Positions 53,219 through 62,459 of a stretch of 64,000 nt of DNA are shown piece after piece. The notes under the pieces are model-generated. The model worked only from the letters and a program-made list of their open reading frames with translations, did no database searches and was not told the DNA's origin. Position 1 is the first letter of the stretch, and each line of letters begins with the position of its first letter. Made by a program: the position numbers and the translations under genes. The stretch spans positions 1 to 64,000 of the forward strand of contig NZ_JAIQZF010000006.1 of the NCBI RefSeq assembly GCF_020164585.1. Direction: 5' to 3'. Source of the DNA: Psychroflexus curvus (GTDB lineage: Bacteria > Bacteroidota > Bacteroidia > Flavobacteriales > Flavobacteriaceae).

Positions 53219-55639
53219 ATGAAATCCATATTCAAAAACTCCTGGAAACACCTTCTCGTTTTACTCCTTTTTATAATTGCCTCCTTAGCTTTTTTCTATC
53301 CAGTCCTAAAAGGTAAAACCATTTACCAAAGTGACATTGTTCAGTACACCGGGATGGCAAAAGCTCAAAATGAGTTTAGAGCTAATGAAGGTGAAGAGCC
53401 CTATTGGACAAATTCAGCTTTTGGAGGGATGCCTACTTATCAACTTGGGGCCAATTACCCTTACAATTTTATAAAAGAGATAGACAGAAAACTTCGATTT
53501 TTGCCAAGACCCGCCGATTATTTATTTCTCTATTTTGTCGGGATGTATATTTTGTTTTTGTGCCTAAAAGTCAATTACAAACTGGCCTTTTTAGGAGCTT
53601 TAGCTTTTGGTTTTTCTACCTACCTCATTATCATTCTCGGAGTGGGTCACAATGCCAAAGCACATGCTATAGCTTATTTTCCCTTGGTGATTGGGGGAAT
53701 GGTACTTGTCTACAGGCAAAAACTGTTCTGGGGGAATGTTTTGTTTTGCGTAGGGCTCGCTTTTGAATTGATGTCGAATCATTTTCAGATGACTTACTAC
53801 TTGATGTTGCTTAGTCTTGTAGTTGTTGTAGTAAATGCAGTTCATGCCTATAAAGCCAAAACTTTAAAACCTTACCTGAGAGCGTCTTTAAGCTTTATTC
53901 CGGCAATTGTTCTGGCTGTTTTGCTAAATATCACTAATTTGCTAGCTACCCAAGAATATGCAGCTTACAGTACAAGGGGCGATACAGGACTTACCATCGA
54001 ACCTAGCGGAACAGAAAAGGTGAAATCTGGCTTGGATTACGATTACATCACTGAATACAGCTACGGGGTTTTAGAAACCTTCAATTTGTTTATCCCTAGA
54101 TTTATGGGTGGTTCTAGCAGCGAATCCCTAGGCAAAGATTCTGAAGTTTATAAAGAAATCATTCAGATGGGAGCTTCTCCGGTTCAAGCCTTAGAGTTTA
54201 GCAAGAATTTACCGACCTACTGGGGAGACCAGACTTTTATAGGTGCACCAGCCTATATAGGCGCATCTGTCATCTTCCTATTTGTTTTAGCTTTATTTCT
54301 AACTAAAGGTAGAACCAAATGGTGGCTTGTTGCTGGTTCAATTTTGGCTTTACTACTATCCTGGGGTGATAACTTTTCCTTGCTCACCAAGTTTTTCGTG
54401 GATTATATTCCATTTTATGACAAATTCAGAGCTGTTTCTTCCATTCAGGTTATTATCGAATTTTGCCTGCCAATTTTAGGTATTTTAGGAATTTCTAAGC
54501 TAGTCGATAGTGAAATTTCTAGTCAGGAAAAATGGAATGCACTTAAGAAAACGACCATTATTTTAGGTGGGCTCAGTGTTTTATTTCTACTTCTTAAGTC
54601 GGCTTTGTTTGATTTTAGTAGTTCGAATGATGCCATGTTCTTAAAGCAATATGGAGCTAAATTTGTAAGAGCACTCAAGGAAGACAGGAAATCCATGTTT
54701 ATGGCGGATACCACTCGTTCCTTGATTTTTGTCTTACTTTTAGCAGGTGCAGTTTATTTATACCTCAAAGAAAAAGTCAAAAAGCCAGTTTTTATTGGGC
54801 TTATCGGTGTTTTTATATTGATAGATTTAATTGGTGTTAACACACGTTACGTCAATGAAGATGATTTTGTGGCAGCTTCAGTGATGGAAAGACCTTTTCA
54901 GGCGAATCAAGCCGATCTTGAAATTCAGGAGGACAACTCTCACTTTAGAGTTTATGATTTAACCTCAAATCCGCTGAATTCTGCGAGAGCTTCCTATTTT
55001 CACAAGTCAATTGGGGGGTACCACGCAGCGAAACCAGGAAGAATACAGGAATTGTTTGACTTCTACATTTATGAAGGCAAGCAAAGCATCCTGAATATGC
55101 TCAATGTCAAGTATTTTATTTTTGATAACGAAGGTCAGCCTGTTGCGCAGGAAAACCCGGATCATTTAGGCAACGCCTGGTTCGTAAATGAATTGATAAG
55201 TGTAGAGAATGCCAATGCAGCTATTTTGGCTTTGGATACACTCAATCCTAATACCACGGCGGTTTTTGAAAACAATCAGTTTGACCTTTCAGACCAAACA
55301 TACGATGTGAATTTTTCAGATCACATTGAATTAAAATCTTACAAAGAAAACAAGTTGGTTTATAGCTATGAAGCTGAGAGCGAAAGCCTTGCTTTGTTTT
55401 CAGAACTCTACTATCCAAAAGGATGGAAAGTGACTATAGATGGCGAGGATGCCACTCATTTTAGAGCCAACTATGTATTGAGAGCCATGGAGTTACCAGC
55501 TGGAAGCCATCAGGTTACCTTTTCATTTCAACCTGATGTGGTGAGCTATGGTGGAAAAATAACCCTGGCAAGTTTCATAATTTTATTACTTATTATCCTG
55601 GGTGGATTAGGTTATACCATAAAGCGAAAGCAAACATAG
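53219..55639 (+). CDS. YfhO family membrane protein
   Basis: An 806-residue polytopic membrane protein with about 12 helices and an extended extracytoplasmic C-terminal domain (about residues 555-780, strand-rich, with YHAAKPGRIQELFDFYIYEG). This is the YfhO / lipid-linked-sugar glycosyltransferase-like architecture; in Gram-positives, YfhO-type proteins add sugars to surface polymers at the outer face of the membrane. The role here is inferred. It lies upstream of a glycosyltransferase (3 nt) and a flippase, so the three likely act together on a surface glycan. Confidence 0.87.
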   Translation: MKSIFKNSWKHLLVLLLFIIASLAFFYPVLKGKTIYQSDIVQYTGMAKAQNEFRANEGEEPYWTNSAFGGMPTYQLGANYPYNFIKEIDRKLRFLPRPADYLFLYFVGMYILFLCLKVNYKLAFLGALAFGFSTYLIIILGVGHNAKAHAIAYFPLVIGGMVLVYRQKLFWGNVLFCVGLAFELMSNHFQMTYYLMLLSLVVVVVNAVHAYKAKTLKPYLRASLSFIPAIVLAVLLNITNLLATQEYAAYSTRGDTGLTIEPSGTEKVKSGLDYDYITEYSYGVLETFNLFIPRFMGGSSSESLGKDSEVYKEIIQMGASPVQALEFSKNLPTYWGDQTFIGAPAYIGASVIFLFVLALFLTKGRTKWWLVAGSILALLLSWGDNFSLLTKFFVDYIPFYDKFRAVSSIQVIIEFCLPILGILGISKLVDSEISSQEKWNALKKTTIILGGLSVLFLLLKSALFDFSSSNDAMFLKQYGAKFVRALKEDRKSMFMADTTRSLIFVLLLAGAVYLYLKEKVKKPVFIGLIGVFILIDLIGVNTRYVNEDDFVAASVMERPFQANQADLEIQEDNSHFRVYDLTSNPLNSARASYFHKSIGGYHAAKPGRIQELFDFYIYEGKQSILNMLNVKYFIFDNEGQPVAQENPDHLGNAWFVNELISVENANAAILALDTLNPNTTAVFENNQFDLSDQTYDVNFSDHIELKSYKENKLVYSYEAESESLALFSELYYPKGWKVTIDGEDATHFRANYVLRAMELPAGSHQVTFSFQPDVVSYGGKITLASFIILLLIILGGLGYTIKRKQT

Positions 55640-55642
55640 AAG

Positions 55643-56914
55643 ATGAAAAAAGTTTTAATAATCACATACTACTGGCCACCAGCCGGAGGTCCTGGAGTGC
55701 AACGCTGGCTCCAATTTTCTAAACATCTTCCGAAGTTTGGTTTGCAACCTATAGTTTATAAGCCCCAAAACCCAAGTTATCCCATAAAGGATGCTTCTCT
55801 CGATGCAAGTCAAAAAGTCAGAGTAATTGAGAAATCTATTTTTGAACCTTATGCATTAGCTGAAGTATTGTCAAAATCCAATTCTAAAACCATCAGCAGC
55901 GGGATTATAAAATCCAAGAAAAAGCAATCCTGGAAAGAGCGAATGATGCTTTATATTAGAGGCAATTTCTTCATTCCCGATGCGAGGATGCTATGGGTGA
56001 AGCCTTCCATTTCATTTTTGAAAGATTATATTCAAAATCATGAAATTGAAACCATCATCACTACAGGCCCTCCGCATAGCTTGCACCTTATTGGTTCAGG
56101 CTTGAAAGAAATTTATCCTGAACTTCAATGGATTGCAGACTTTAGAGATCCCTGGACGACAATTGGTTATCATTCAGCCTTAAAACTTACCGAAAAGTCT
56201 AAGCAAAAACATCTTTCATTAGAGAGCTACGTATTAAATTCAGCAGACCAACTGGTAGTTACCAGTTTTCAAACCAAAGCTGAATTTGAGCAAAAAACCA
56301 AAACTCCTATAGAAGTCATCACCAATGGCTATGAGGAAATTTCGGTAGATGCTGAGTTAAGCGAAAATTTCACCGTTTCCCATATTGGCTCCTTATTAAA
56401 TGATAGAGACCCAAAGATTTTATGGGAAGTCTTTTCAGAATTGATTGAAGAGAGTCTTGTTTTTAAAGATTTTTTTGAGCTTAAACTGATAGGAAAAATA
56501 AGTGAAAGTGTATTGAAGTCAGCTCACGAAGCCGGACTTAAAAACTTTGTGAGTGTGGTTGGCTATCTCAATCATAAGGATGCGGTCGAAAGTCAACGAA
56601 CCTCTCAAATGCTCCTCCTTATCGAAATCGATAAACCAGAAACTCGCGGAATTATTCCAGGTAAACTTTTTGAATATTTAGCCTCTAAACGGCCTATTCT
56701 GGCCATAGGACCTGAGGGTTGGGACGTTGGGAAAATTATTTCTGAAACCCATTCTGGCGATTGCTTTACCTATGATGAAAAAAAGCGATTAAAGTCTTAT
56801 ATAGAAAAGTCTTTTAAAGCTTTTCTAAATGGAAAATTAAAAGCCGGTACCAAAAATATAGAACACTATAGCCGTAGAAATTTAACTCAAAAGTTGACTC
56901 AACTTATCAAGTAA
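55643..56914 (+). CDS. GT4-like glycosyltransferase
   Basis: A 423-residue GT-B glycosyltransferase. The opening VLIITYYWPPAGGPGVQRW is the family-4 N-terminal loop; the donor-site segment is IIPGKLFEYLASKRPILAIG with Glu in the second half. The middle shows TIITTGPPHSLHLIG and IADFRDPWTT. Sugar and acceptor unknown. It is the central gene of the YfhO / GT / flippase operon, starting 3 nt after YfhO and ending 4 nt before the flippase. Confidence 0.88.
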   Translation: MKKVLIITYYWPPAGGPGVQRWLQFSKHLPKFGLQPIVYKPQNPSYPIKDASLDASQKVRVIEKSIFEPYALAEVLSKSNSKTISSGIIKSKKKQSWKERMMLYIRGNFFIPDARMLWVKPSISFLKDYIQNHEIETIITTGPPHSLHLIGSGLKEIYPELQWIADFRDPWTTIGYHSALKLTEKSKQKHLSLESYVLNSADQLVVTSFQTKAEFEQKTKTPIEVITNGYEEISVDAELSENFTVSHIGSLLNDRDPKILWEVFSELIEESLVFKDFFELKLIGKISESVLKSAHEAGLKNFVSVVGYLNHKDAVESQRTSQMLLLIEIDKPETRGIIPGKLFEYLASKRPILAIGPEGWDVGKIISETHSGDCFTYDEKKRLKSYIEKSFKAFLNGKLKAGTKNIEHYSRRNLTQKLTQLIK

Positions 56915-56918
56915 CCCA

Positions 56919-58385
56919 ATGGGAATCGTCGCCAAGCAATCCTTCAACAACCTCATTTCCACCTATTTAGGTTTTGGAATTGGCGCCCTCAATGTCTTGC
57001 TTTTATACCCGAAATTCCTCACCACAGAGTATTACGGTTTGGTCACGTTTCTATTGTCGGCAGGAAACTTATTCTGGCCATTCATGGCGCTCGGTGTCCA
57101 TAACACGATTGTTAAATTTTACACCAGCTATACTACCAAAATCGATACAGATAGGCTGCTCAATTTTGCATTGTTTTTGCCTTTAGCTCTTGGACTTCTA
57201 ATAGGAATCGTCGGTTTCGTTTTTTACGATACTTTGCTGCAGTATTTCGAAGGTGATAACGATTTGGTACAACCCTACATTTGGGGAATTTTCGTGATCG
57301 CCATGACAACCGCTTATTTCGAAGTCTTTTTTGCCTGGGCAAAAGTCCAGTTCAAAAGCGTTTTTGGAACTATCATGCGGGAAGTTTTTCACAGACTCGC
57401 CATTAGCATCTTACTTCTTTTTCTTTATGCTGAATTTATTAGCGTTCACCTTTTCATTTACCTACTCATCGGCGTTTTTATTTTAAGAACTCTAGTGATG
57501 CTTGGGTATGCGTTTAAACTTTATCTGCCGAAATTCAGCTTTCAGCTGCCAGCCAGACTGAAGGATTTGATGAATTATTCTCTGCTTATTTTCATTGCAG
57601 GCACTGTTGCGGTGGCCTTGTTTGATCTGGATAAAGTAATGATAGAATACTTCATGCCTATAGAAAATGTGTCCATTTACGGAATTGCCATTTATATAGC
57701 TACGGTGATTGCCGTGCCTTCCAAAGCTATGCACCAAATCACCAATCCTATAACTGCCAAATACCTCAATCATGGTGATAATGAATTGCTGAAAGACCTT
57801 TATGTGAGGAGTTCCAACACGCTATTTGTGATCAGTGGATTTGTTTTCATACTTATTATCACGAATGTTCATCAACTTTATGAAATTATTCCAGAACCTT
57901 ATAGAGTGGGGGTGAGCATTGTTTTTTTAATCAGTTTGGTGAAGTTGAGCGATAATGTATTAGGTAATAACAACAGCATTATTTTCAATTCAAAATATTA
58001 TAAAACCGTTCTTGTTGCTGGAGTTGTCTTGGTTGGTGTTGCTTTTTTACTGAATGTTTGGTTGATTCCCTTGCATGGTATTTATGGAGCAGCTTACGCT
58101 ACATTCGTTTCTTTTTTAGTGTATAATATCTTCAAACTTCTGTTTGTGAGAACGACTTTTGGAATTCATCCATTCAATAGAAGAAGTCTGTATATCTTTT
58201 TAGTAATTTCAGTCTTAACTGCAAGTTTTTATTTCTGGGATTTTACTACTGATTATGCCCTTCTCAATATTATATTTAAATCTATACTGATTAGTATTCT
58301 CTATCTCTTCATCAGCCTGAAAGGAAGACTCTCTGAAGATTTGACCAATTTTTATCTAAAAGTCCTTCAAAAGAAAACCCCGTAG
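56919..58385 (+). CDS. Polysaccharide/lipid-linked oligosaccharide flippase (Wzx/MATE-like)
   Basis: A 488-residue membrane protein with 12-14 helices of the oligosaccharide flippase/MOP superfamily (starts GIVAKQSFNNLISTYLGFGI). No catalytic motif is expected. It would move lipid-linked glycan across the inner membrane. Its gene is the last of the operon and is followed by a tandem-repeat array rather than a conventional terminator. Confidence 0.88.
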   Translation: MGIVAKQSFNNLISTYLGFGIGALNVLLLYPKFLTTEYYGLVTFLLSAGNLFWPFMALGVHNTIVKFYTSYTTKIDTDRLLNFALFLPLALGLLIGIVGFVFYDTLLQYFEGDNDLVQPYIWGIFVIAMTTAYFEVFFAWAKVQFKSVFGTIMREVFHRLAISILLLFLYAEFISVHLFIYLLIGVFILRTLVMLGYAFKLYLPKFSFQLPARLKDLMNYSLLIFIAGTVAVALFDLDKVMIEYFMPIENVSIYGIAIYIATVIAVPSKAMHQITNPITAKYLNHGDNELLKDLYVRSSNTLFVISGFVFILIITNVHQLYEIIPEPYRVGVSIVFLISLVKLSDNVLGNNNSIIFNSKYYKTVLVAGVVLVGVAFLLNVWLIPLHGIYGAAYATFVSFLVYNIFKLLFVRTTFGIHPFNRRSLYIFLVISVLTASFYFWDFTTDYALLNIIFKSILISILYLFISLKGRLSEDLTNFYLKVLQKKTP

Positions 58386-58389
58386 CTAC

Positions 58390-58521
58390 ACAAAGATATC
58401 AGGGCTAACGCCTTTACAAAGATGTCAGGGCTAAGTCCCTTACGAAGATATCAGAGCTAATGCTCCTTACGAAGATGTCAGGGCTACGCCCCTTAAGAAA
58501 ATGTCAGGGCCAACGCTCCTT
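58390..58521. repeat. Tandem repeat, five copies of 26-27 bp
   Basis: Units start at 58390, 58416, 58442, 58469 and 58495, each close to ACAAAGATATCAGGGCTAAC followed by GCC(T)TT. Every unit has a small hairpin whose two arms change together: GGC/GCC, GGG/CCC, GAGC/GCTC, GGGC/GCCC. A related hairpin, GGGGGCATCGCCCTC, follows near 58567. The array fills the 219-bp convergent gap between the flippase and uvrA genes. There are no spacers, so it is not a CRISPR. Confidence 0.85.
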
Positions 58522-58604
58522 CATATTCTCCTGGGCTTTCAAATTAAAATTATCAGTTATGACTTTGGGGGCATCGCCCTCAAATCTTATTAACACTTAC
58601 AGAA

Positions 58605-61397
58605 TTAGACTTTAGGCTTTAAATACTGTCCTGTAAATGAGGACTTTACTTTAGATACTTCTTCGGGTGTACCTTCAGCAACAAGTTGTCCGCCGTTTAT
58701 GCCGCCTTCAGGTCCTAAATCCATCACATGATCGGCGCATTTGATGAGGTCGATGTTATGTTCGATAACAATCACACTATGGCCGTTTTCGATTAAAGCT
58801 TCAAAAGATTTCAATAATTTACGGATATCGTGAAAATGGAGTCCTGTTGTAGGTTCATCAAAAATGAATAAAGTTTTATCTGCGTTTTTACCTTTGGTTA
58901 AAAAAGAAGCTAACTTGATACGCTGAGCTTCGCCACCAGAAAGTGTTGAGGAACTCTGACCTAAAGTCACATATCCAAGTCCAACGCTATGAAGAGCTTC
59001 CAGCTTATTGGAGATTTTAGATTCATTGTGAGAAGAAAAGAAATCCATAGCATCATCGATAGTCATCGTAAGAATATCATCTATGTTTTTACCTTCAAAT
59101 TCCACATCCAAAACCTGCTGCTTAAAACGTTTTCCTTTACAGGCTTCGCATTCCAAGTGCACATCTGCCATAAACTGCATTTCGATAGTTACTTCACCCT
59201 CACCTTCGCAAGTGTCGCAACGCCCGCCTTCCACATTAAAACTAAAATGCTTAGGCTTAAAATTTCTTATTTTGGAAAGCTTTTGCTTGGCAAAAAGATT
59301 TCGGATGTCATCGTAAGCTTTGATGTAAGTTACTGGATTGGATCTCGAAGATCTTCCAATAGGATTCTGATCAACATATTCTATTTGCCTGATGTGTTTA
59401 AAATTCCCATCAATGCCATCAAACTGACCTGCTTTGGTACCATAGCCGCCATTTTGTTTAATCATAGCCGGATAAAGAATATTTTTCACCAGTGTACTTT
59501 TGCCACTTCCAGAAACTCCTGTAATGGCTACAAAACAGTCTAGAGGAACTTTTACTGTAATATTTTTAAGGTTGTGTTCGCGAGCGCCCTTTAGTTCAAC
59601 ATAAGATTTAGAAGTTCGTCTTTTCTTTGGAACTTCAATTTCCATCTTACCATTGAGGTATTGCGAGGTGAGTGAATTTGCCCTCAGAATTTGCTTATAA
59701 GTTCCTTCAGCTACAAGATCACCCCCATGGGTACCAGCTTCAGGGCCAATATCGATGATATAATCTGCAGCTTTCATGATGTCTTCATCGTGCTCCACAA
59801 CGATGACTGTGTTGCCAAGATCTCTAAGGTCTTTCAAAACTTCAATAAGTCGTTCGTTGTCTTTGGAATGCAATCCTATGGAAGGTTCATCCAGAATATA
59901 CATCGAGCCCACTAAGCTACTTCCTAGTGAAGTCGCCAGATTAATTCGCTGTGACTCTCCTCCAGAAAGGGTGTTGGATTTTCTATTTAAAGTTAAATAA
60001 GTCAGACCAACATCCAATAAAAACTTGAGCCTGCTATTGACTTCTTTTAATAGGCGTTTTCCAATATTCTCATCATGCTCGCTGAGTTTCAGGTCTTTGA
60101 AAAATGAACTGACTTGATCGATGGGTAAATCCACGAGCTGAGTGATATCAATAGCATTGATTTTCACGTAAGTCGCTTCTTTCTTTAATCGTCGTCCTTT
60201 ACATTCGGGACACCGCGTTCTCCCTCGATATCTGGATAACAAAACTCTATTCTGAATTTTGTAAGCTTTAGATTTAACAGCTTCAAAGAATTCATTGATC
60301 CCGGTAACATATTGATTTCCATTCCAAATGATGTTTTTCTGGTCTTCAGTCAATTCGAAATATGGGGTGTGAACAGGAAAATCAAAATTGTGGGCGTGTT
60401 TTATAAATTCTTTTTTATACCAGCCTAGGGTCTCACCTTTCCAGGGTGCGATAGCACCTTCGTAAACACTAAGTCCCGTGTTTGGAATCACCAATGCTTC
60501 ATCGATATCAACAATATCGCCATAGCCTTCACATTTTGGACATGCACCAATAGGATTATTAAAACTGAAAAGATGTGCATTTGGTTCGGTGAACAGCATG
60601 CCATCCAATTCAAATTTGTTGTTGAAATTGGTGATTTCATTTGTAGAAACATCTTCAATATTGAGTTCTCCTTTTCCCTCAAAAAAAGCATTCTGAATAG
60701 AATCTGCCAATCGGTTATAAAAATCTTCATCGTCTTTTACCACAATTCTATCTACAACAATGGAAAGTTGACTCGTTTTTGAAATCTTTTGACTTTGAGC
60801 TTCACTTATTTTCAGAACCTTGTTATCCACTTTTATCCTACTAAACCCCTGTTGCTGAAGAATATTTATTTTCTCTTCAACCGTGCGTTTATTTTCTAAA
60901 GTAATAGGAGCGAGGAGAAGTAGTTTTTTGTTTTCTTCCTGTGACTTGATAAAATCAACCACATCGGTCACCGTATGTTTTTTGACTTGCTTACCTGAAA
61001 TAGGAGAAATGGTTTTGCCTATTCGGGCATAAAGCAATTTTAAGTAATCATAAATTTCGGTAGAGGTTCCAACTGTTGAACGCGGGTTGGTTGAATTTAC
61101 CTTTTGTTCTATGGCGATGGCTGGGGCAATGCCTTTGATGTAATCTACTTTTGGTTTGTCCAGACGTCCTAGAAATTGTCTGGCATACGCAGAAAGACTT
61201 TCTACATAGCGTCTTTGGCCTTCAGCATAAAGTGTATCAAAGGCGAGACTCGATTTTCCGGAACCTGAAAGCCCTGTGATGACGACGAGTTTATTTCTTG
61301 GGATAACAACATCAATATTTTTTAAATTGTGAAGCTTTGCTCCTTTGATAATGATGAATTCTTTGGGGTCTATTTTATCTAAGTCTGAATGTTTCAT
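58605..61397 (-). CDS. uvrA: Excinuclease ABC subunit A
   Basis: A 930-residue DNA-damage sensor of nucleotide excision repair. Two ABC modules are complete: Walker [10 protein letters not shown] and GVSGSGKST, signatures LSGGESQR and LSGGEAQR, Walker [12 protein letters not shown] and [11 protein letters not shown]. The zinc-binding CPKC..CPEC and [17 protein letters not shown] motifs are present. A longer in-frame start at 61544 would add 49 residues of AT-rich, non-homologous sequence; ATG 61397, 17 nt from an exact promoter element and starting [19 protein letters not shown], is chosen. Confidence 0.96.
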   Translation of the reverse strand: MKHSDLDKIDPKEFIIIKGAKLHNLKNIDVVIPRNKLVVITGLSGSGKSSLAFDTLYAEGQRRYVESLSAYARQFLGRLDKPKVDYIKGIAPAIAIEQKVNSTNPRSTVGTSTEIYDYLKLLYARIGKTISPISGKQVKKHTVTDVVDFIKSQEENKKLLLLAPITLENKRTVEEKINILQQQGFSRIKVDNKVLKISEAQSQKISKTSQLSIVVDRIVVKDDEDFYNRLADSIQNAFFEGKGELNIEDVSTNEITNFNNKFELDGMLFTEPNAHLFSFNNPIGACPKCEGYGDIVDIDEALVIPNTGLSVYEGAIAPWKGETLGWYKKEFIKHAHNFDFPVHTPYFELTEDQKNIIWNGNQYVTGINEFFEAVKSKAYKIQNRVLLSRYRGRTRCPECKGRRLKKEATYVKINAIDITQLVDLPIDQVSSFFKDLKLSEHDENIGKRLLKEVNSRLKFLLDVGLTYLTLNRKSNTLSGGESQRINLATSLGSSLVGSMYILDEPSIGLHSKDNERLIEVLKDLRDLGNTVIVVEHDEDIMKAADYIIDIGPEAGTHGGDLVAEGTYKQILRANSLTSQYLNGKMEIEVPKKRRTSKSYVELKGAREHNLKNITVKVPLDCFVAITGVSGSGKSTLVKNILYPAMIKQNGGYGTKAGQFDGIDGNFKHIRQIEYVDQNPIGRSSRSNPVTYIKAYDDIRNLFAKQKLSKIRNFKPKHFSFNVEGGRCDTCEGEGEVTIEMQFMADVHLECEACKGKRFKQQVLDVEFEGKNIDDILTMTIDDAMDFFSSHNESKISNKLEALHSVGLGYVTLGQSSSTLSGGEAQRIKLASFLTKGKNADKTLFIFDEPTTGLHFHDIRKLLKSFEALIENGHSVIVIEHNIDLIKCADHVMDLGPEGGINGGQLVAEGTPEEVSKVKSSFTGQYLKPKV

Positions 61398-61414
61398 ATA
61401 TGTGCGGAATGTCG

Positions 61415-61422
61415 CAAATATA
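61415..61422 (-). promoter_or_regulatory. Promoter -7 element for uvrA
   Basis: The minus strand reads TATATTTG (exact TAnnTTTG), 17 nt before ATG 61397; it confirms the short form of UvrA. Confidence 0.55.
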
Positions 61423-61501
61423 AAGATTTGTCCACCCAAAACAGACTTATACACTGATTCATAATATGTTAAAATTATTAACGGGTTATAGTGGCTTAAG
61501 T

Positions 61502-61611
61502 TATATTTATATATTAGCCACTTAAAATAAAGCCTATATAACACTTTTACTTAAACTCATTTAATAACAAAAGCCGCTTTTCGAAGCTGGTTTTATTTAA
61601 GTAAAAGACTT
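61502..61611 (+). promoter_or_regulatory. Structured leader of the ECF sigma factor gene
   Basis: A near-match promoter element (TATATTTA, 61502-61509) is followed by about 100 nt before the sigma-factor ATG, far longer than other leaders in this window. It contains a perfect 12-bp inverted repeat: CTTTTACTTAAA at 61544-61555 and TTTAAGTAAAAG at 61596-61607, whose right arm ends 4 nt before the start codon. A second, imperfect hairpin (AAAGCCGCTTTTCGAAGCTGG) lies inside the loop. Pairing would cover the translation start region. Confidence 0.55.
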
Positions 61612-62199
61612 ATGAATAGGACTTCAATATCTTCCGAAGCTTTTCTAGTAAAGCAGTACATTGAAGGTGATGAGCAATCACTTTCGATATTAATCAACAG
61701 ACACCAGCAAAAGATTTTTGGTTTTATATTTTCTAAGGTATACGATAAGGACCTTGCAGAAGATATTTTTCAGGACACCTTTATTAAAGTTATACGAACG
61801 CTGAAACGTGGAAAGTATAACGAAGAAGGAAAGTTTTTACCATGGGTCATGAGGATAGCACATAACCTTGTTATCGATCATTTTCGAAAAAGCAACAGAA
61901 TGCCAAAATTTGAAGGAAAAGGAGATTTTGATATTCTTGACTTTATGACTGATGGTGATCTTAACGCAGAGCGAAAAATCATCAAAGATCAAATAGACAC
62001 AGACCTCCATGAACTTATTCAGGAATTACCACAGGATCAGCTTGAAGTCTTAGAAATGCGAATATTTAAGGAAATGAGTTTTAAAGATATTGCCTTAAAA
62101 ACCGACGTAAGTATTAATACGGCTTTAGGAAGAATGAGGTATGCCTTAATCAATTTGAGAAAGATCATTGAAAAGCACCAGGTGGTTTTAACGAATTAG
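61612..62199 (+). CDS. ECF RNA polymerase sigma factor
   Basis: A 195-residue sigma-70 family protein. Region 2 is DLAEDIFQDTFIKVIRTLKR with WVMRIAHNLVIDHFRKSNR; region 4 is LPQDQLEVLEMRIFKEMSFK, then DIALKTDVSINTALGRMRYA. It is not linked to an obvious anti-sigma gene; the downstream neighbour is a 49-codon ORF in the same direction. It is divergent from uvrA. Its regulation is probably at the level of the structured leader or the small ORF, as inferred below. Confidence 0.93.
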   Translation: MNRTSISSEAFLVKQYIEGDEQSLSILINRHQQKIFGFIFSKVYDKDLAEDIFQDTFIKVIRTLKRGKYNEEGKFLPWVMRIAHNLVIDHFRKSNRMPKFEGKGDFDILDFMTDGDLNAERKIIKDQIDTDLHELIQELPQDQLEVLEMRIFKEMSFKDIALKTDVSINTALGRMRYALINLRKIIEKHQVVLTN

Positions 62200-62251
62200 T
62201 ACATGCAATAATTCATTTTTATCTGCGTTTTCGTTATATAAAATCAAAAAT

Positions 62252-62401
62252 ATGGCGAAAATTTACTCAAATGAAGTTTCTGAACTGTCTTCTAAACCGG
62301 TGAAACCTTCAGCAAAAACCATCAAGAGTATTTTGGATTTTTCCAAGGCTCTAAGCATTGTTCGGTATAAAGATTTACAGTTCGACAGCATTCAGAATTA
62401 A
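62252..62401 (+). CDS. Small 49-residue protein downstream of the sigma factor
   Basis: A complete ATG-to-TAA frame of 50 codons, 52 nt after the sigma-factor stop. The sequence begins AKIYSNEVSELSSKPVKPSA and ends in YKDLQFDSIQN. It is basic, with a predicted helix (KTIKSILDFSKALSIV) and no membrane segment or Cys. It is preceded by an A-rich stretch (AATCAAAAAT), as for other starts here. It lies in a short gap of about 200 nt and ends in front of a shared terminator. Function unknown; a sigma-factor partner is an inference from position. Confidence 0.72.
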   Translation: MAKIYSNEVSELSSKPVKPSAKTIKSILDFSKALSIVRYKDLQFDSIQN

Positions 62402-62414
62402 CTTATTAATTTTT

Positions 62415-62459
62415 AAAAAAAACAAATAAGCTTCCTTATTTAGATTTGGAAGCTTTTTT
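62415..62459. terminator. Bidirectional terminator overlapping the nth 3' end
   Basis: AAGCTTCC (62428-62435) pairs with GGAAGCTT (62448-62455). A T run follows on the plus strand (62454-62459) and an A run precedes (62415-62422), so it serves the sigma/small-ORF transcript and nth. The right arm and loop code for the last residues of nth and its stop codon. Confidence 0.85.

Noticed and set aside
58390-58521. Possible CRISPR array in the repeated 26-27-bp units
   Set aside because: The units are contiguous and have no unique spacers, they diverge from each other, and no cas gene is near.
61398-61544. UvrA start at 61544, giving 979 residues
   Set aside because: The added residues are AT-rich and would place an exact promoter element inside the gene; conserved UvrA begins near 61397.
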